From: Bacilli bacterium
Lineage (GTDB): Bacteria > Bacillota_I > Bacilli_A > RFN20 > CAG-288
Direction: 5' to 3'
Assembly: GCA_900763245.1 (NCBI GenBank)
Contig: CAAFJQ010000170.1
Span: 1-19,659 of the forward strand
Length of the DNA: 19,659 nt
Under the pieces are notes generated by a model. It saw only the letters and a list, made by a program, of their open reading frames with translations. It did no database searches and was not told the DNA's origin. The first letter of the stretch is position 1, and each line of letters opens with the position of its first letter. Both the position numbers and the translations under genes were made by a program. Shown here one piece after another: positions 1 through 7,335 of this stretch.

Positions 1-9
1 CTCTATCCT

Positions 10-15
10 TATAAT
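10..15 (+). promoter_or_regulatory. Possible -10 box of the secG promoter
   Basis: A perfect TATAAT hexamer lies 41 bases before the secG start codon. A matching -35 box would fall just outside the left edge of the window, so the promoter cannot be confirmed from this sequence. Confidence 0.35.
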
Positions 16-56
16 ATTAAAGCTTGAAGAAAGTATATTTTAATTGAGGAACAATA

Positions 57-290
57 ATGACTACAACACCTGCGGAAATTGCATTATTAGTATTATCATT
101 CATTATGATCGGAATCGTTTTGCTTCAGTCCGGTAAATCACAGGGTGCATCCAGTGCCGTCATGGGCGGTAACAAGATGAACATCTTTACCAGAACGAAG
201 GAGAGAGGTGCCGATAAGATCATGACGATCATCACAGCCATCCTTGCGGTAGCTTTCTTTATCACCGCCATCTTGGCAAACTATTTGTAA
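57..290 (+). CDS. secG: Preprotein translocase subunit SecG
   Basis: This 77-residue protein is a small inner-membrane partner of the SecYE protein-export channel. Two hydrophobic helices are visible, roughly residues 6-23 and 54-76. They are joined by a Gly/Ser-rich cytoplasmic loop that carries the family signature (LLQSGKSQGASSAVMGG and a following F-T-R). Length and layout match the family. The ATG start has a GAGGA ribosome-binding site at 46-50. It is followed by an intrinsic terminator and then by rnr and smpB, a gene order well known in Bacillota (secG-rnr-smpB). Nothing in the protein is unusual. Confidence 0.95.
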   Translation: MTTTPAEIALLVLSFIMIGIVLLQSGKSQGASSAVMGGNKMNIFTRTKERGADKIMTIITAILAVAFFITAILANYL

Positions 291-304
291 ACTATTGGTT
301 AAAC

Positions 305-334
305 AGGGGGCCAAGAGAAGCCCCCTTTCATTTT
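305..334 (+). terminator. Intrinsic terminator after secG, probably leaky
   Basis: A 7-bp perfect stem (AGGGGGC at 305-311 with GCCCCCT at 320-326) has an 8-base loop and is followed by TTCATTTT. The T tract is interrupted, so partial read-through into rnr is likely; no separate promoter for rnr is obvious between this hairpin and its start codon. Confidence 0.7.
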
Positions 335-353
335 GGAAAAGAGAGACATTAAC

Positions 354-3281
354 ATGAAAGAAACAGAAATCGAAAACTTGCTCAAAGGACAGCAGCAAAG
401 CTTAAAGGCACTTCAGGAAAAGGCGGAGTGCTACACCTCTCACGACAAGGAAGAATTGGATACGATCCTTGCTCATTTGATGGATAACGGCATCATCGGA
501 AAAAGGAATGAAATCTATTTCACATTGAAAGATGAAGGCCTCTTTTTGGCAAATGTCATTGTCAAAAACAGAAACTTCGTCATTTTGAAAGAGGTCCCCA
601 GCGGAATCGAACATCGTATTTCCGGTGAGGAATCCGATCAGCTTTTATTGAATGACCTCGTATACGCAAAGGAATTCCAAAAAGGAGTTTTCCATTGCAC
701 AGAATACTACAAGCCTACCACCGCGCTGAAAGGTTATTACACCCTCAACCGTGATGGAAAGGAGAAACTTGCAGTCGGCTATCTCGACGCCTGCGGAAAA
801 CAGGTTCTCATTTCCGCAATCGATGATTCTATCAAAGGAGAGATCAACCAAGGCGATTATGTCGAAGGCTCCATTCTCTCTTTCAAGGGAAACACATTGA
901 CCGTCAAGATCGATAAGCTTCTTGTCAAAGGAAACGAAGTCGGTTCTGATATCTCCATGATCATTGCCGAACAAGGCGCTCCTCTTCACTTTCCTGAAGG
1001 CGTCATTGAGGAAGCCAAATCCATCCCTGCCATCGTCAGCGATGAAGACAAAGAAGGCAGAACAGACTTCAGAGACGAATGTGTCGTCACAATCGACGGA
1101 GATGATGCTCATGACTTTGATGATGCAGTCTCCATCAAGCGCTTAGGCTTAGGATATGAAGTCAGAGTCCACATCGCTGATGTCACCGCTTATGTCAAGC
1201 CCGGACATCCTCTCGACAACGAAGCCATCACAAGAGGAACATCCATCTATGTCGCAGACAGAGTCGTTCCGATGCTTCCCTTTGAACTCTCCAACGGCAT
1301 CTGCTCTTTGAATCCGAATGTTGAAAGACTTGTTCTCACTGTCACAATGGATGTCGATAGCATGGGCAATGTCTTCTCTTCCAAAATCGAAAGAGGTGTT
1401 ATCCGTTCTCACGGAAGACTCACTTATAACCAGGTCAACGATTTCTTCGAAGGAAAAGAAGTCGACTTATCCGAAGAAATCAAGGATACCCTTCTTATCC
1501 TTCATGAGGCAAGCCTTGCTATCAGAAAGAGACGTCATATGCAAGGGTCTTTGACTCTCGATTCCACTGAGCTGAAGTTCCACCTCGATGAAAACGGAAT
1601 GCCGACAAGCGTCACCAAGATGGTCCAGGGCGAAAGCGAAAAGATGATTGAAGACATGATGGTCATCGCCAACTGCACTGTCGCAAGAGAACTGAGAAAG
1701 AACGGAATTCCTGTTCTTTACAGAGTTCATGAATTCCCGCCGTCAGACAAGCTTTCTACCTTCCGTGATTTCTTAAAGAAGCTTCGTCTTCTTAAAGCAT
1801 TCCCGAAAACAGAAAATCTCAGCGGTGCAAGACTTAATGATTTCCTGGAAAGCATTGAAGACGACAACGTCCGCGCTTCTGTCTCCATCATGATGCTCCG
1901 CGCTCTTGCAAAGGCTAGATATACGCCGGAAGAACTCGGTCACTTCGGTCTTGCCGAAATTGATTATTGTCATTTCACATCGCCGATCAGAAGATATCCT
2001 GATGATATCATCCACCGTCTTGTCAAAGACTATATCATCGACAACAAGCCTGTCGATTATGATGAAGTCTACAATTATCTTGATAATATGGGCGATATCC
2101 TGTCCAGAGAAGAAGTCCGCGCTGACAAGATTCAGCGCGAAAGCGACGATCTTGAATCTGCAAAGTATATGACACAGCATATCGGCGAACAGTTCCACGG
2201 AAAAGTCGTCGGCATGGTACAAAGAGGCATGTTCATCGAGACCGAACTTGGAATCGAAGGCTTCTTAGCCTATCACTGCATGCACGGAGACTTCTTCCGC
2301 TATAGCGAAAAAGACTTTGCCGTTTACGGAAAAGAGACCGATATTTCCTTTGCCTTAGGAACTCCTATCGATATCAAAGTCCTCGCAAGCAATCCCGATA
2401 AAAGAGAGATTGACTTCGCAACACCTGAGTTCTATGACCAGTATGCTCTTGATCTCAGCGAAGAGGACAGAGAGAACCTCTCCCTCAATGGTATCCAGGT
2501 CTATTATGATGATGAATATCCTTTGATGACTGGTAAGGCAAGATTCTACGAAGAACACAAAGAAAGAGAAAACGATAACATGAACGATGAAAACAATGAG
2601 ATGACAAACAACGAAAATCTTGATATTGCCATGTCCAGCATGGATGAAAAAGAAGATTATATCGCCAAGAAGAAGGCCGAAAGAGAAGATGACGGATTCC
2701 GTCCTAGCCCTGAGCAGTGGAAGGAAGTCGATGTCATCCGCGCTGTCATGGCCAAATACCCCGATGATGAGCAGAAGGTGATTGAAGTCCTTTCTGTCAT
2801 GGATATCTCCGAAGAAGAGTACCGTAAACTTCTCCGCTTCACCAAGCCGAGAGAAGATAGGGGCTCCAGACGCGGTGGCAAGTTCTCTTCAAGAGGTGGT
2901 CGTTCTGATAGAGGCGGAAAGCGTTCCTTCTCTTCTAGAGACAGAGGCGGTTTCTCCAGAGACAGAGGATCTCGTTCTGACAGAGGTTCTTCCTTCCATA
3001 AGGATGACAGACGCTCTTCCCGTTTTGATGACAAGAAACCGGCAAGAAGACCTTCCTCTTCTCATAGCGGTTATGCAGCAGGAGGCGAAAAGTCCTTCTC
3101 TTCCGATAAGGAAAGAGGAAGAAAAGGTTTCCACTCTCATGATAGAGAAAGATTCTCTGACGATAGAAGAGATAGAGGCTTCCAGAGAAGAGGTGCACGT
3201 CCTTCCTTCGATAAGAAGCCGGCAAGAAGAAACACTTCCCGTTCCGGCTATGGCAGAAACAGAAAGGATTCTGAAGAATAA
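354..3281 (+). CDS. rnr: Ribonuclease R with long Arg/Gly/Ser-rich C-terminal tail
   Basis: RNase R is a 3'-to-5' processive exoribonuclease that degrades structured RNA and works with SmpB/tmRNA in ribosome rescue. From the ATG chosen here the protein is 975 residues; an in-frame TTG at 333 lies in the T tract of the secG terminator and is less likely. An N-terminal helical region and cold-shock-type domains occupy about residues 1-235. The RNB catalytic domain follows, with the Asp cluster IDGDDAHDFDDA near residues 247-258 and the HFTSPIRRYPD motif near 540-550. An S1 domain covers about 612-690. The remaining roughly 280 residues are unusual: an acidic Asn/Glu linker, a small helical segment, then about 140 residues rich in Arg, Gly, Ser and Asp with RGG-like units and a duplicated KKPARR...SGY unit. 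smpB starts two bases after its stop. Confidence 0.93.
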   Translation: MKETEIENLLKGQQQSLKALQEKAECYTSHDKEELDTILAHLMDNGIIGKRNEIYFTLKDEGLFLANVIVKNRNFVILKEVPSGIEHRISGEESDQLLLNDLVYAKEFQKGVFHCTEYYKPTTALKGYYTLNRDGKEKLAVGYLDACGKQVLISAIDDSIKGEINQGDYVEGSILSFKGNTLTVKIDKLLVKGNEVGSDISMIIAEQGAPLHFPEGVIEEAKSIPAIVSDEDKEGRTDFRDECVVTIDGDDAHDFDDAVSIKRLGLGYEVRVHIADVTAYVKPGHPLDNEAITRGTSIYVADRVVPMLPFELSNGICSLNPNVERLVLTVTMDVDSMGNVFSSKIERGVIRSHGRLTYNQVNDFFEGKEVDLSEEIKDTLLILHEASLAIRKRRHMQGSLTLDSTELKFHLDENGMPTSVTKMVQGESEKMIEDMMVIANCTVARELRKNGIPVLYRVHEFPPSDKLSTFRDFLKKLRLLKAFPKTENLSGARLNDFLESIEDDNVRASVSIMMLRALAKARYTPEELGHFGLAEIDYCHFTSPIRRYPDDIIHRLVKDYIIDNKPVDYDEVYNYLDNMGDILSREEVRADKIQRESDDLESAKYMTQHIGEQFHGKVVGMVQRGMFIETELGIEGFLAYHCMHGDFFRYSEKDFAVYGKETDISFALGTPIDIKVLASNPDKREIDFATPEFYDQYALDLSEEDRENLSLNGIQVYYDDEYPLMTGKARFYEEHKERENDNMNDENNEMTNNENLDIAMSSMDEKEDYIAKKKAEREDDGFRPSPEQWKEVDVIRAVMAKYPDDEQKVIEVLSVMDISEEEYRKLLRFTKPREDRGSRRGGKFSSRGGRSDRGGKRSFSSRDRGGFSRDRGSRSDRGSSFHKDDRRSSRFDDKKPARRPSSSHSGYAAGGEKSFSSDKERGRKGFHSHDRERFSDDRRDRGFQRRGARPSFDKKPARRNTSRSGYGRNRKDSEE
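2851..3264 (+). repeat. Low-complexity RG/RGG/SRD-rich coding segment in rnr
   Basis: Degenerate in-frame repeats encode short units such as SRGGRSDRGG and DRGSRSDRGS. A longer unit with KKPARR then SGY occurs twice near the end (starting near 3032 and 3212). The repeats are imperfect at DNA level, which is why they are called a low-complexity segment and not a strict tandem array. Confidence 0.75.
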
Positions 3282-3283
3282 TC

Positions 3284-3766
3284 ATGGCGAAAAGCAAAGA
3301 TACTTTCCCCGATGAAACTCTTCTTTGCACCAATAAGAAAGCTTCCTTCAACTATTTCCTTTCCGAATTCACAGAATGTGGAATCGAACTGAAGGGATCG
3401 GAAATCAAAGCGCTCCGTCTTGGACATTGTTCTCTTGATGACAGCTATGTCATCATCAAAAACAGAGAGGCGTTCATTCTCAACATGAACATCCCTCTCT
3501 TTCAGAGCAATGGTGTCTTTTCCCATGAGCCGACAAGAACAAGAAAGCTGCTTCTCCATAAAAAGCAGATCGATGATTTCGATCACGCTGTCCAAAGAGA
3601 AGGCTACTCCATTCTTCCTGTCCGTGTCTATATCAAAAAAGGAAGATGCAAAGTTCAGATTGCTTTAGGAAAAGGCAAGAAGAACTATGATAAGAGAGAG
3701 ACTATAAAAGAAAGAGAAGACAATCGCTTCATGGCGAAGACTTTGAAAGCGAAAAATCATTATTAG
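3284..3766 (+). CDS. smpB: SsrA-binding protein SmpB
   Basis: SmpB binds tmRNA and delivers it to stalled ribosomes for trans-translation. The 160-residue length is typical. Visible family features are the N-terminal N-K-K-A-x-x-x-Y-F segment, the ECGIELKGSEIKALR core of the OB-fold, and the C-terminal GKKNYDKRE motif with a basic tail ending KAKNHY. The ribosome-binding site is weak and distant (AAAGGA near 3263-3268). The gap after rnr is only two bases, so translation is probably coupled to rnr. The tmRNA gene (ssrA), which often follows smpB in Bacillota, is not present in this window; a terminator and an unrelated operon come next. Confidence 0.95.
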   Translation: MAKSKDTFPDETLLCTNKKASFNYFLSEFTECGIELKGSEIKALRLGHCSLDDSYVIIKNREAFILNMNIPLFQSNGVFSHEPTRTRKLLLHKKQIDDFDHAVQREGYSILPVRVYIKKGRCKVQIALGKGKKNYDKRETIKEREDNRFMAKTLKAKNHY

Positions 3767-3775
3767 ACATTAAAT

Positions 3776-3815
3776 CTGTATTATACCCAAAAAATAATAC
3801 AGCTTTCCCTTTTGT
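3776..3815 (+). terminator. Intrinsic terminator after smpB
   Basis: A 9-bp perfect inverted repeat (CTGTATTAT at 3776-3784 with ATAATACAG at 3794-3802) has a 9-base loop and is followed by a pyrimidine-rich run containing TTTT. The stem is AT-rich, so strength is moderate, but its position 10 bases after the smpB stop codon supports it. Confidence 0.65.
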
Positions 3816-3823
3816 CTGTTTTC

Positions 3824-3852
3824 TTGTCTCTACTGCTCTACTTTGATACAAT
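3824..3852 (+). promoter_or_regulatory. Sigma-A-type promoter of the potassium uptake operon
   Basis: A -35 box TTGTCT (3824-3829), a 17-base spacer and a -10 box TACAAT (3847-3852) lie upstream of the first trkA-like gene. The leader from the predicted start to the ATG at 3909 is about 50 bases, too short for a c-di-AMP riboswitch; none is visible. Confidence 0.6.
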
Positions 3853-3908
3853 CAAGTCGCTGGTTTCTACAATAAGTTTCAATCTTTGATAAAGGAAAGA
3901 AGGTATTT

Positions 3909-4355
3909 ATGAAAAAAGCAACACGTAAACCACGTAAAAAAACAATGACCGTCGTTATCGGTGCTTCTAGACTTGGCGCCTATATCGCATCAGAAGCATC
4001 CCAGAACGGAATCTATACCTCCATCATCGACCTCTCCCCTGAATCCTTCAAGAAGCTCGACAGCGGATACAGCGGATATACGGTTGTCGGGGATGCCACA
4101 GACCAAGGCATTTTGGATAAAGCACATATTCAGGATGCAAAAGAGGTCGTCATCACAACCGGCGATGATAACACCAACATCTTTTTGGCTTGCATGATTG
4201 CAGCATATTATGATGTTCCTTATATCATCGTAAGAGTCCGCGACGAAAAGAAAGCAGCAATCATCACCGATGAGAAGATCAACATCATCTCCACTTCCTC
4301 TCTTTCCCTTCAGGCTTATAAAGCAATCCATTCCCAAGAGGAGGATAACATATGA
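3909..4355 (+). CDS. TrkA-N (RCK_N) domain potassium channel regulator, short form
   Basis: This 148-residue protein is a cytoplasmic regulator of the TrkH-type potassium transporter encoded two genes downstream. It is a single Rossmann-like RCK_N domain. The dinucleotide loop is G-A-S-R-L-G near residues 18-23, followed by an acidic residue at the end of the second strand (SIIDLS), a GDATD turn and a TTGDDNTN segment. It ends soon after the fold and lacks the C-terminal RCK_C (TrkA-C) ligand domain that usual ~220-residue family members carry. A basic N-terminal stretch (KKATRKPRKK) precedes the fold; the upstream ATG is kept because AAGAAGG at 3897-3903 is well placed for it. Its stop overlaps the next start by four bases. 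Calling it KtrA or TrkA specifically is not justified. Confidence 0.85.
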   Translation: MKKATRKPRKKTMTVVIGASRLGAYIASEASQNGIYTSIIDLSPESFKKLDSGYSGYTVVGDATDQGILDKAHIQDAKEVVITTGDDNTNIFLACMIAAYYDVPYIIVRVRDEKKAAIITDEKINIISTSSLSLQAYKAIHSQEEDNI

Positions 4356-5026
4356 ACATCGTAGTTTGTGGCGGAAGACAACAGGCAGACTATCTACTCT
4401 CTGTCTTTGCCAACAAAAGAGGCAACCGCATTGTTGTCATCAATGATGATGAAAAAATCGCTGATACGATTTCAGAACACTATGGACTTGATGTCATCAA
4501 GACCGATCCCACCAAAAAATATTCGTTTGAAATCGCTGATGTCAACAATTTTGATCTTGTCATCTCGCTCCAGAGCAGCGATGCCGATAACTTTGTCACC
4601 TGCAAGATGGCAAAGCAGTTTTTCCACATCAAGAAAGCAATCTGCACCGTCTCCAATCCTAACAACGTCGATATCTTCATGAAACTGGGAATCGATGTCG
4701 CGATTTCAGACTCCTACCTTTTGACGCAAAAGATCAAAGGAGAGAGCGATATCGAATCGATCTTTAAGACATCTTCTTTAGAAGGTGAAAAGATTGTCAT
4801 CACTGAAATAAAGATCAAAGAAGGACTTTGGTGCATTGGAAAAGACTTAAAGAGTCTTGAGCTTCCAAAGACTGGAAACATCACATGCATCTTCCGTGAC
4901 CCGGAAGTCATCATTCCTAGAGGTGATACGATCATCGAAGAGAATGATACCCTGGTCATCGCTAGCGCTCCGAAGAACCAGGAGGAGCTGATTGAATTCA
5001 TCAAAGGCGAGGATCGAAATGTCTAA
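4352..5026 (+). CDS. TrkA family protein (RCK_N plus RCK_C), degenerate nucleotide motif
   Basis: This 224-residue protein is the second regulatory subunit of the potassium uptake operon. Residues 1 to about 130 resemble an RCK_N Rossmann fold, but the glycine loop reads C-G-G-R-Q-Q-A where a GxGxxG-like pattern is expected, so nucleotide binding may be weakened or lost. Residues of about 140-215 form an RCK_C domain, recognisable by the E-I-x-I pattern, PRGDTIIEENDTLVIA and the final helix. AGAGGAGG at 4337-4344 supports the start. The gene overlaps its upstream neighbour by four bases (ATGA) and the downstream channel gene by eight. With the short RCK protein it may form a mixed ring in which one subunit binds nucleotide and the other carries the C-terminal ligand domain; this is inference. 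Confidence 0.85.
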   Translation: MNIVVCGGRQQADYLLSVFANKRGNRIVVINDDEKIADTISEHYGLDVIKTDPTKKYSFEIADVNNFDLVISLQSSDADNFVTCKMAKQFFHIKKAICTVSNPNNVDIFMKLGIDVAISDSYLLTQKIKGESDIESIFKTSSLEGEKIVITEIKIKEGLWCIGKDLKSLELPKTGNITCIFRDPEVIIPRGDTIIEENDTLVIASAPKNQEELIEFIKGEDRNV

Positions 5027-6767
5027 AAGAAACAAAGGAAAAAGCAATATCATCTTTTCAGCTGCCTCGATGAGGGATGCGGAAGAAGAAGAAGTAACAG
5101 GACCATTATTGCTTCTTGGATACTTCGGAATCTTCCTCCTTTTCATAGGAGTCATGGTTCTCCTTCCTTTATTAATGCTGATTTTCTACCCTGGCGAAAG
5201 AGAGATGTATCGTGCCTTTTTGATCCCCGGTGCTTCTGCCTTTGGTCTAGGTGCTTTATTATCCCTTATCATCTTCAGGCGAAAGCAGGGAAAACTGACC
5301 GCCATTCAGGACCTTGTCCTTCTTATCGGCGTCTGGTTCTTAGTCATCCTGTTCTCTTCCATTCCATATTTATTCTATGGATACAACTTCACACAGGCCT
5401 TCTTTGAATCCACATCCGGTTATACATCAACCGGTTTATCCATCATGGACTGGAACAAGGAAATCGTCGATTTAGGCAATGGAACGACGGATGTCGCTTC
5501 TCATATGCTCTTCTTCCACAGAGCCTTAAGCGAACTGATCGGCGGTATCGGCTTAGTCCTAGTCGTCTCATCCGCTGTCAGCGAAAAATCAGGTCTTAAC
5601 ATCTATCTCTTGGAAGGTCATAACGATAAACTTCTTCCTAACCTTGCAAAATCCGCAAGGCTCATCTTCTCCTTATACTTAGGATATATCCTTCTTGGCG
5701 GTATCCTTTATATCTGTGTCGGTGTCACACCCTTCGATGCTTTCACCCATGCAATAACAGCAGTTGCAACAGGCGGTTTCTCCACCAAGAGCAACAACAT
5801 CAACACCCTCGTTCAGGAAGTCAGCATCAATGGCGCCTGGAGAGGAATCTCTGTTGAAATCATCTCTGAAGTCCTCATGCTCTTGGGCGGTACGAACTTT
5901 GTCATTCACTACTCCCTGTTAAGAGGAAAATTCAAAGTGCTTCGTCACTTCGAATTCATGGTCTTTGTCGCCATCCTCGTATTTATCTGGCCGTTTATGA
6001 TTGTCGGCATGACAAAATATTACGGCGGCAATGTCGCTGCAGGCTTCAGATACGGAACATTCGAAATGATCTCCGGACTTTCCACCTGCGGTTTCCAAGC
6101 CGTCGATTCTTATCAGGCCCACATCGTCGGAACAGGAACCTATGGATATACGATGCTTCCTTCTTCTCTCACTCCGCTTCAGGCAGCTGACAATTATAGC
6201 AATGGTTCCATGATTCAGTTCCCGACCTACCTTCTCATCTTATTAGGTATCTGCATGACAATCGGTATGCAGAACGGTTCTACTTCCGGCGCTATCAAGC
6301 AGAACAGAATCGCACTTGCAGGCATCGATATCCTCTCCCGTATCAGAAACGCAATCGGCATTCCGGAAAGACGTCAGGTCAGAACCATCTATCGCTTCGG
6401 AACAAAAACAAGAATTGAAAAAGACGAGATCACAGAAGCAGAGACATTCATCGGCTTCTACCTCTTCTTCCTCTTATTGGGAACGACGATCATTGCCACA
6501 ATCACCAATTCTCTTGATATCCCTAGAGGTGATGGGACCGGTTTCTCATTCACATGGACCGATTGTTTCTTCGAATTCTCTTCCTGTCTTGGCACTGTCG
6601 GCTTAGGATGCGGAATCACCTGCAGCACAACAATTCCAGCCATTCTTTGGATCGAAATTGTAGGAATGTTGCTCGGACGTCTTGAAATATTTGTCTATTT
6701 CACCCTGTTTGGCAAAATCATTCATCATATCAGAAACAGAAGATTCATCTATAACGAAGCCAATTAA
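5019..6767 (+). CDS. trkH: TrkH/KtrB family potassium uptake channel protein
   Basis: This is the membrane, ion-conducting subunit of the potassium uptake system; the two RCK proteins encoded upstream should sit on its cytoplasmic face. The ATG at 5019 (582 residues) is preferred over an in-frame TTG at 4992 because GGCGAGGA lies just before it. Four pore-loop filter segments are visible in order: STSGYTSTGLS, AVATGGFSTKS, SGLSTCGFQAVD and SSCLGTVGLGCG, each with the conserved glycine. Two hydrophobic helices precede the first pore repeat, as in TrkH and unlike the shorter KtrB; at 582 residues the protein is longer than either usual form. It starts with a polar, acidic N-terminal region (DAEEEE). 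A strong terminator follows immediately. Confidence 0.92.
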   Translation: MSKRNKGKSNIIFSAASMRDAEEEEVTGPLLLLGYFGIFLLFIGVMVLLPLLMLIFYPGEREMYRAFLIPGASAFGLGALLSLIIFRRKQGKLTAIQDLVLLIGVWFLVILFSSIPYLFYGYNFTQAFFESTSGYTSTGLSIMDWNKEIVDLGNGTTDVASHMLFFHRALSELIGGIGLVLVVSSAVSEKSGLNIYLLEGHNDKLLPNLAKSARLIFSLYLGYILLGGILYICVGVTPFDAFTHAITAVATGGFSTKSNNINTLVQEVSINGAWRGISVEIISEVLMLLGGTNFVIHYSLLRGKFKVLRHFEFMVFVAILVFIWPFMIVGMTKYYGGNVAAGFRYGTFEMISGLSTCGFQAVDSYQAHIVGTGTYGYTMLPSSLTPLQAADNYSNGSMIQFPTYLLILLGICMTIGMQNGSTSGAIKQNRIALAGIDILSRIRNAIGIPERRQVRTIYRFGTKTRIEKDEITEAETFIGFYLFFLLLGTTIIATITNSLDIPRGDGTGFSFTWTDCFFEFSSCLGTVGLGCGITCSTTIPAILWIEIVGMLLGRLEIFVYFTLFGKIIHHIRNRRFIYNEAN

Positions 6768-6778
6768 ACGGATATCAC

Positions 6779-6811
6779 AAGGAAGCGGAGAACGGCCGCT
6801 TCCTTTTTTTC
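6779..6811 (+). terminator. Strong intrinsic terminator after trkH
   Basis: A GC-rich 8-bp perfect stem (GGAAGCGG at 6781-6788 with CCGCTTCC at 6796-6803) is followed by seven T residues; flanking A/T bases extend the stem by two pairs. This closes the potassium operon. Confidence 0.9.
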
Positions 6812-6837
6812 TATTGACTTTTATAAAAAATATCTTC

Positions 6838-6877
6838 CATTGTGAGATAAATCTCCGTATAATATCTCACGTTGTGA
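6838..6877 (+). promoter_or_regulatory. marR-ABC promoter with overlapping inverted-repeat operator
   Basis: A perfect -10 box TATAAT sits at 6858-6863; the -35 region is poor. Two inverted copies of CAnnGTGAGATA flank it. The left arm is at 6838-6849 and the right arm, read on the other strand, is 6863-6874. The inner 8 bp (GTGAGATA/TATCTCAC) are perfect. A smaller palindrome, GAGAT-AA-ATCTC, is at 6844-6855. The layout fits autorepression by the MarR protein encoded next. Confidence 0.6.
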
Positions 6878-6888
6878 TGTGATTAGCG

Positions 6889-7335
6889 ATGAACAAGAAA
6901 AAATACTACAAAGAGCTGTTTTATCTGATACGCAAACTGAGAGTAAACGAGAACAGCTGTTCCCACTCAATGACAAAGGGTGTCGGCGGAATTCTTTACG
7001 AGCTAAGCAAGAATCCAACTAGTGTCACACCAGGTGAATTATCGGAAAGGCTTGCTGTCGGTTCAGGACGAATCGGAAACGCGCTTAAGTCGATGGAAGA
7101 AAAAGGTGTCATCGAAAGAAAAGCAGATCCTGAAGACCATAGAAAAGTCCTTGTCACCCTGACTGATAAAGGAAGAGAGTTCAGCAATCAGCTTAAAAAA
7201 CAGTTTGAAGAAAGACTAGACTATGTCATCAATAAACTCGGCGAAGAGAAGTTTGAAGAATATCTGAATTTATCTCATGAATTTGTAGACTATTTCATCG
7301 ATTACGACAATAAGGAGGTCAAAACACATGATTAA
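6889..7335 (+). CDS. MarR family winged-helix transcriptional regulator
   Basis: This 148-residue protein has the size and pattern of MarR regulators: an N-terminal helix, a helix-turn-helix around residues 45-75 (TPGELSERLAVGSGRIGNAL then SMEEKGVIER), a winged hairpin with the conserved D-P-E-D-H-R-K (residues of about 80-88) followed by VTLTDKG, and a long C-terminal dimerisation helix. It is the first gene of an operon with two ABC exporter genes and overlaps the first by eight bases. It probably represses its own operon by binding the inverted repeat over the promoter, with release by a transported compound; the inducer cannot be read from sequence. No strong ribosome-binding site precedes it, suggesting low expression. 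Confidence 0.88.
   Translation: MNKKKYYKELFYLIRKLRVNENSCSHSMTKGVGGILYELSKNPTSVTPGELSERLAVGSGRIGNALKSMEEKGVIERKADPEDHRKVLVTLTDKGREFSNQLKKQFEERLDYVINKLGEEKFEEYLNLSHEFVDYFIDYDNKEVKTHD

Noticed and set aside
333..353. Upstream TTG start for rnr adding seven residues
   Set aside because: It lies in the T tract of the secG terminator and has no ribosome-binding site; the ATG at 354 has a purine-rich GAAAAGAGAG stretch upstream and a normal family N-terminus.
2657..3351. Long opposite-strand and alternate-frame reading frames across the rnr tail
   Set aside because: They mirror the low-complexity Arg/Ser codons of rnr, have no ribosome-binding sites and encode biased sequence; they are shadows of the real gene.
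3767..3908. tmRNA (ssrA) gene expected after smpB
   Set aside because: The gap is only 142 bases, contains a terminator and a promoter, and shows neither an alanyl-tRNA-like end nor a tag reading frame.
3853..3908. c-di-AMP riboswitch in front of the potassium operon
   Set aside because: The leader is about 50 bases, far too short for that riboswitch, and no conserved core is visible.
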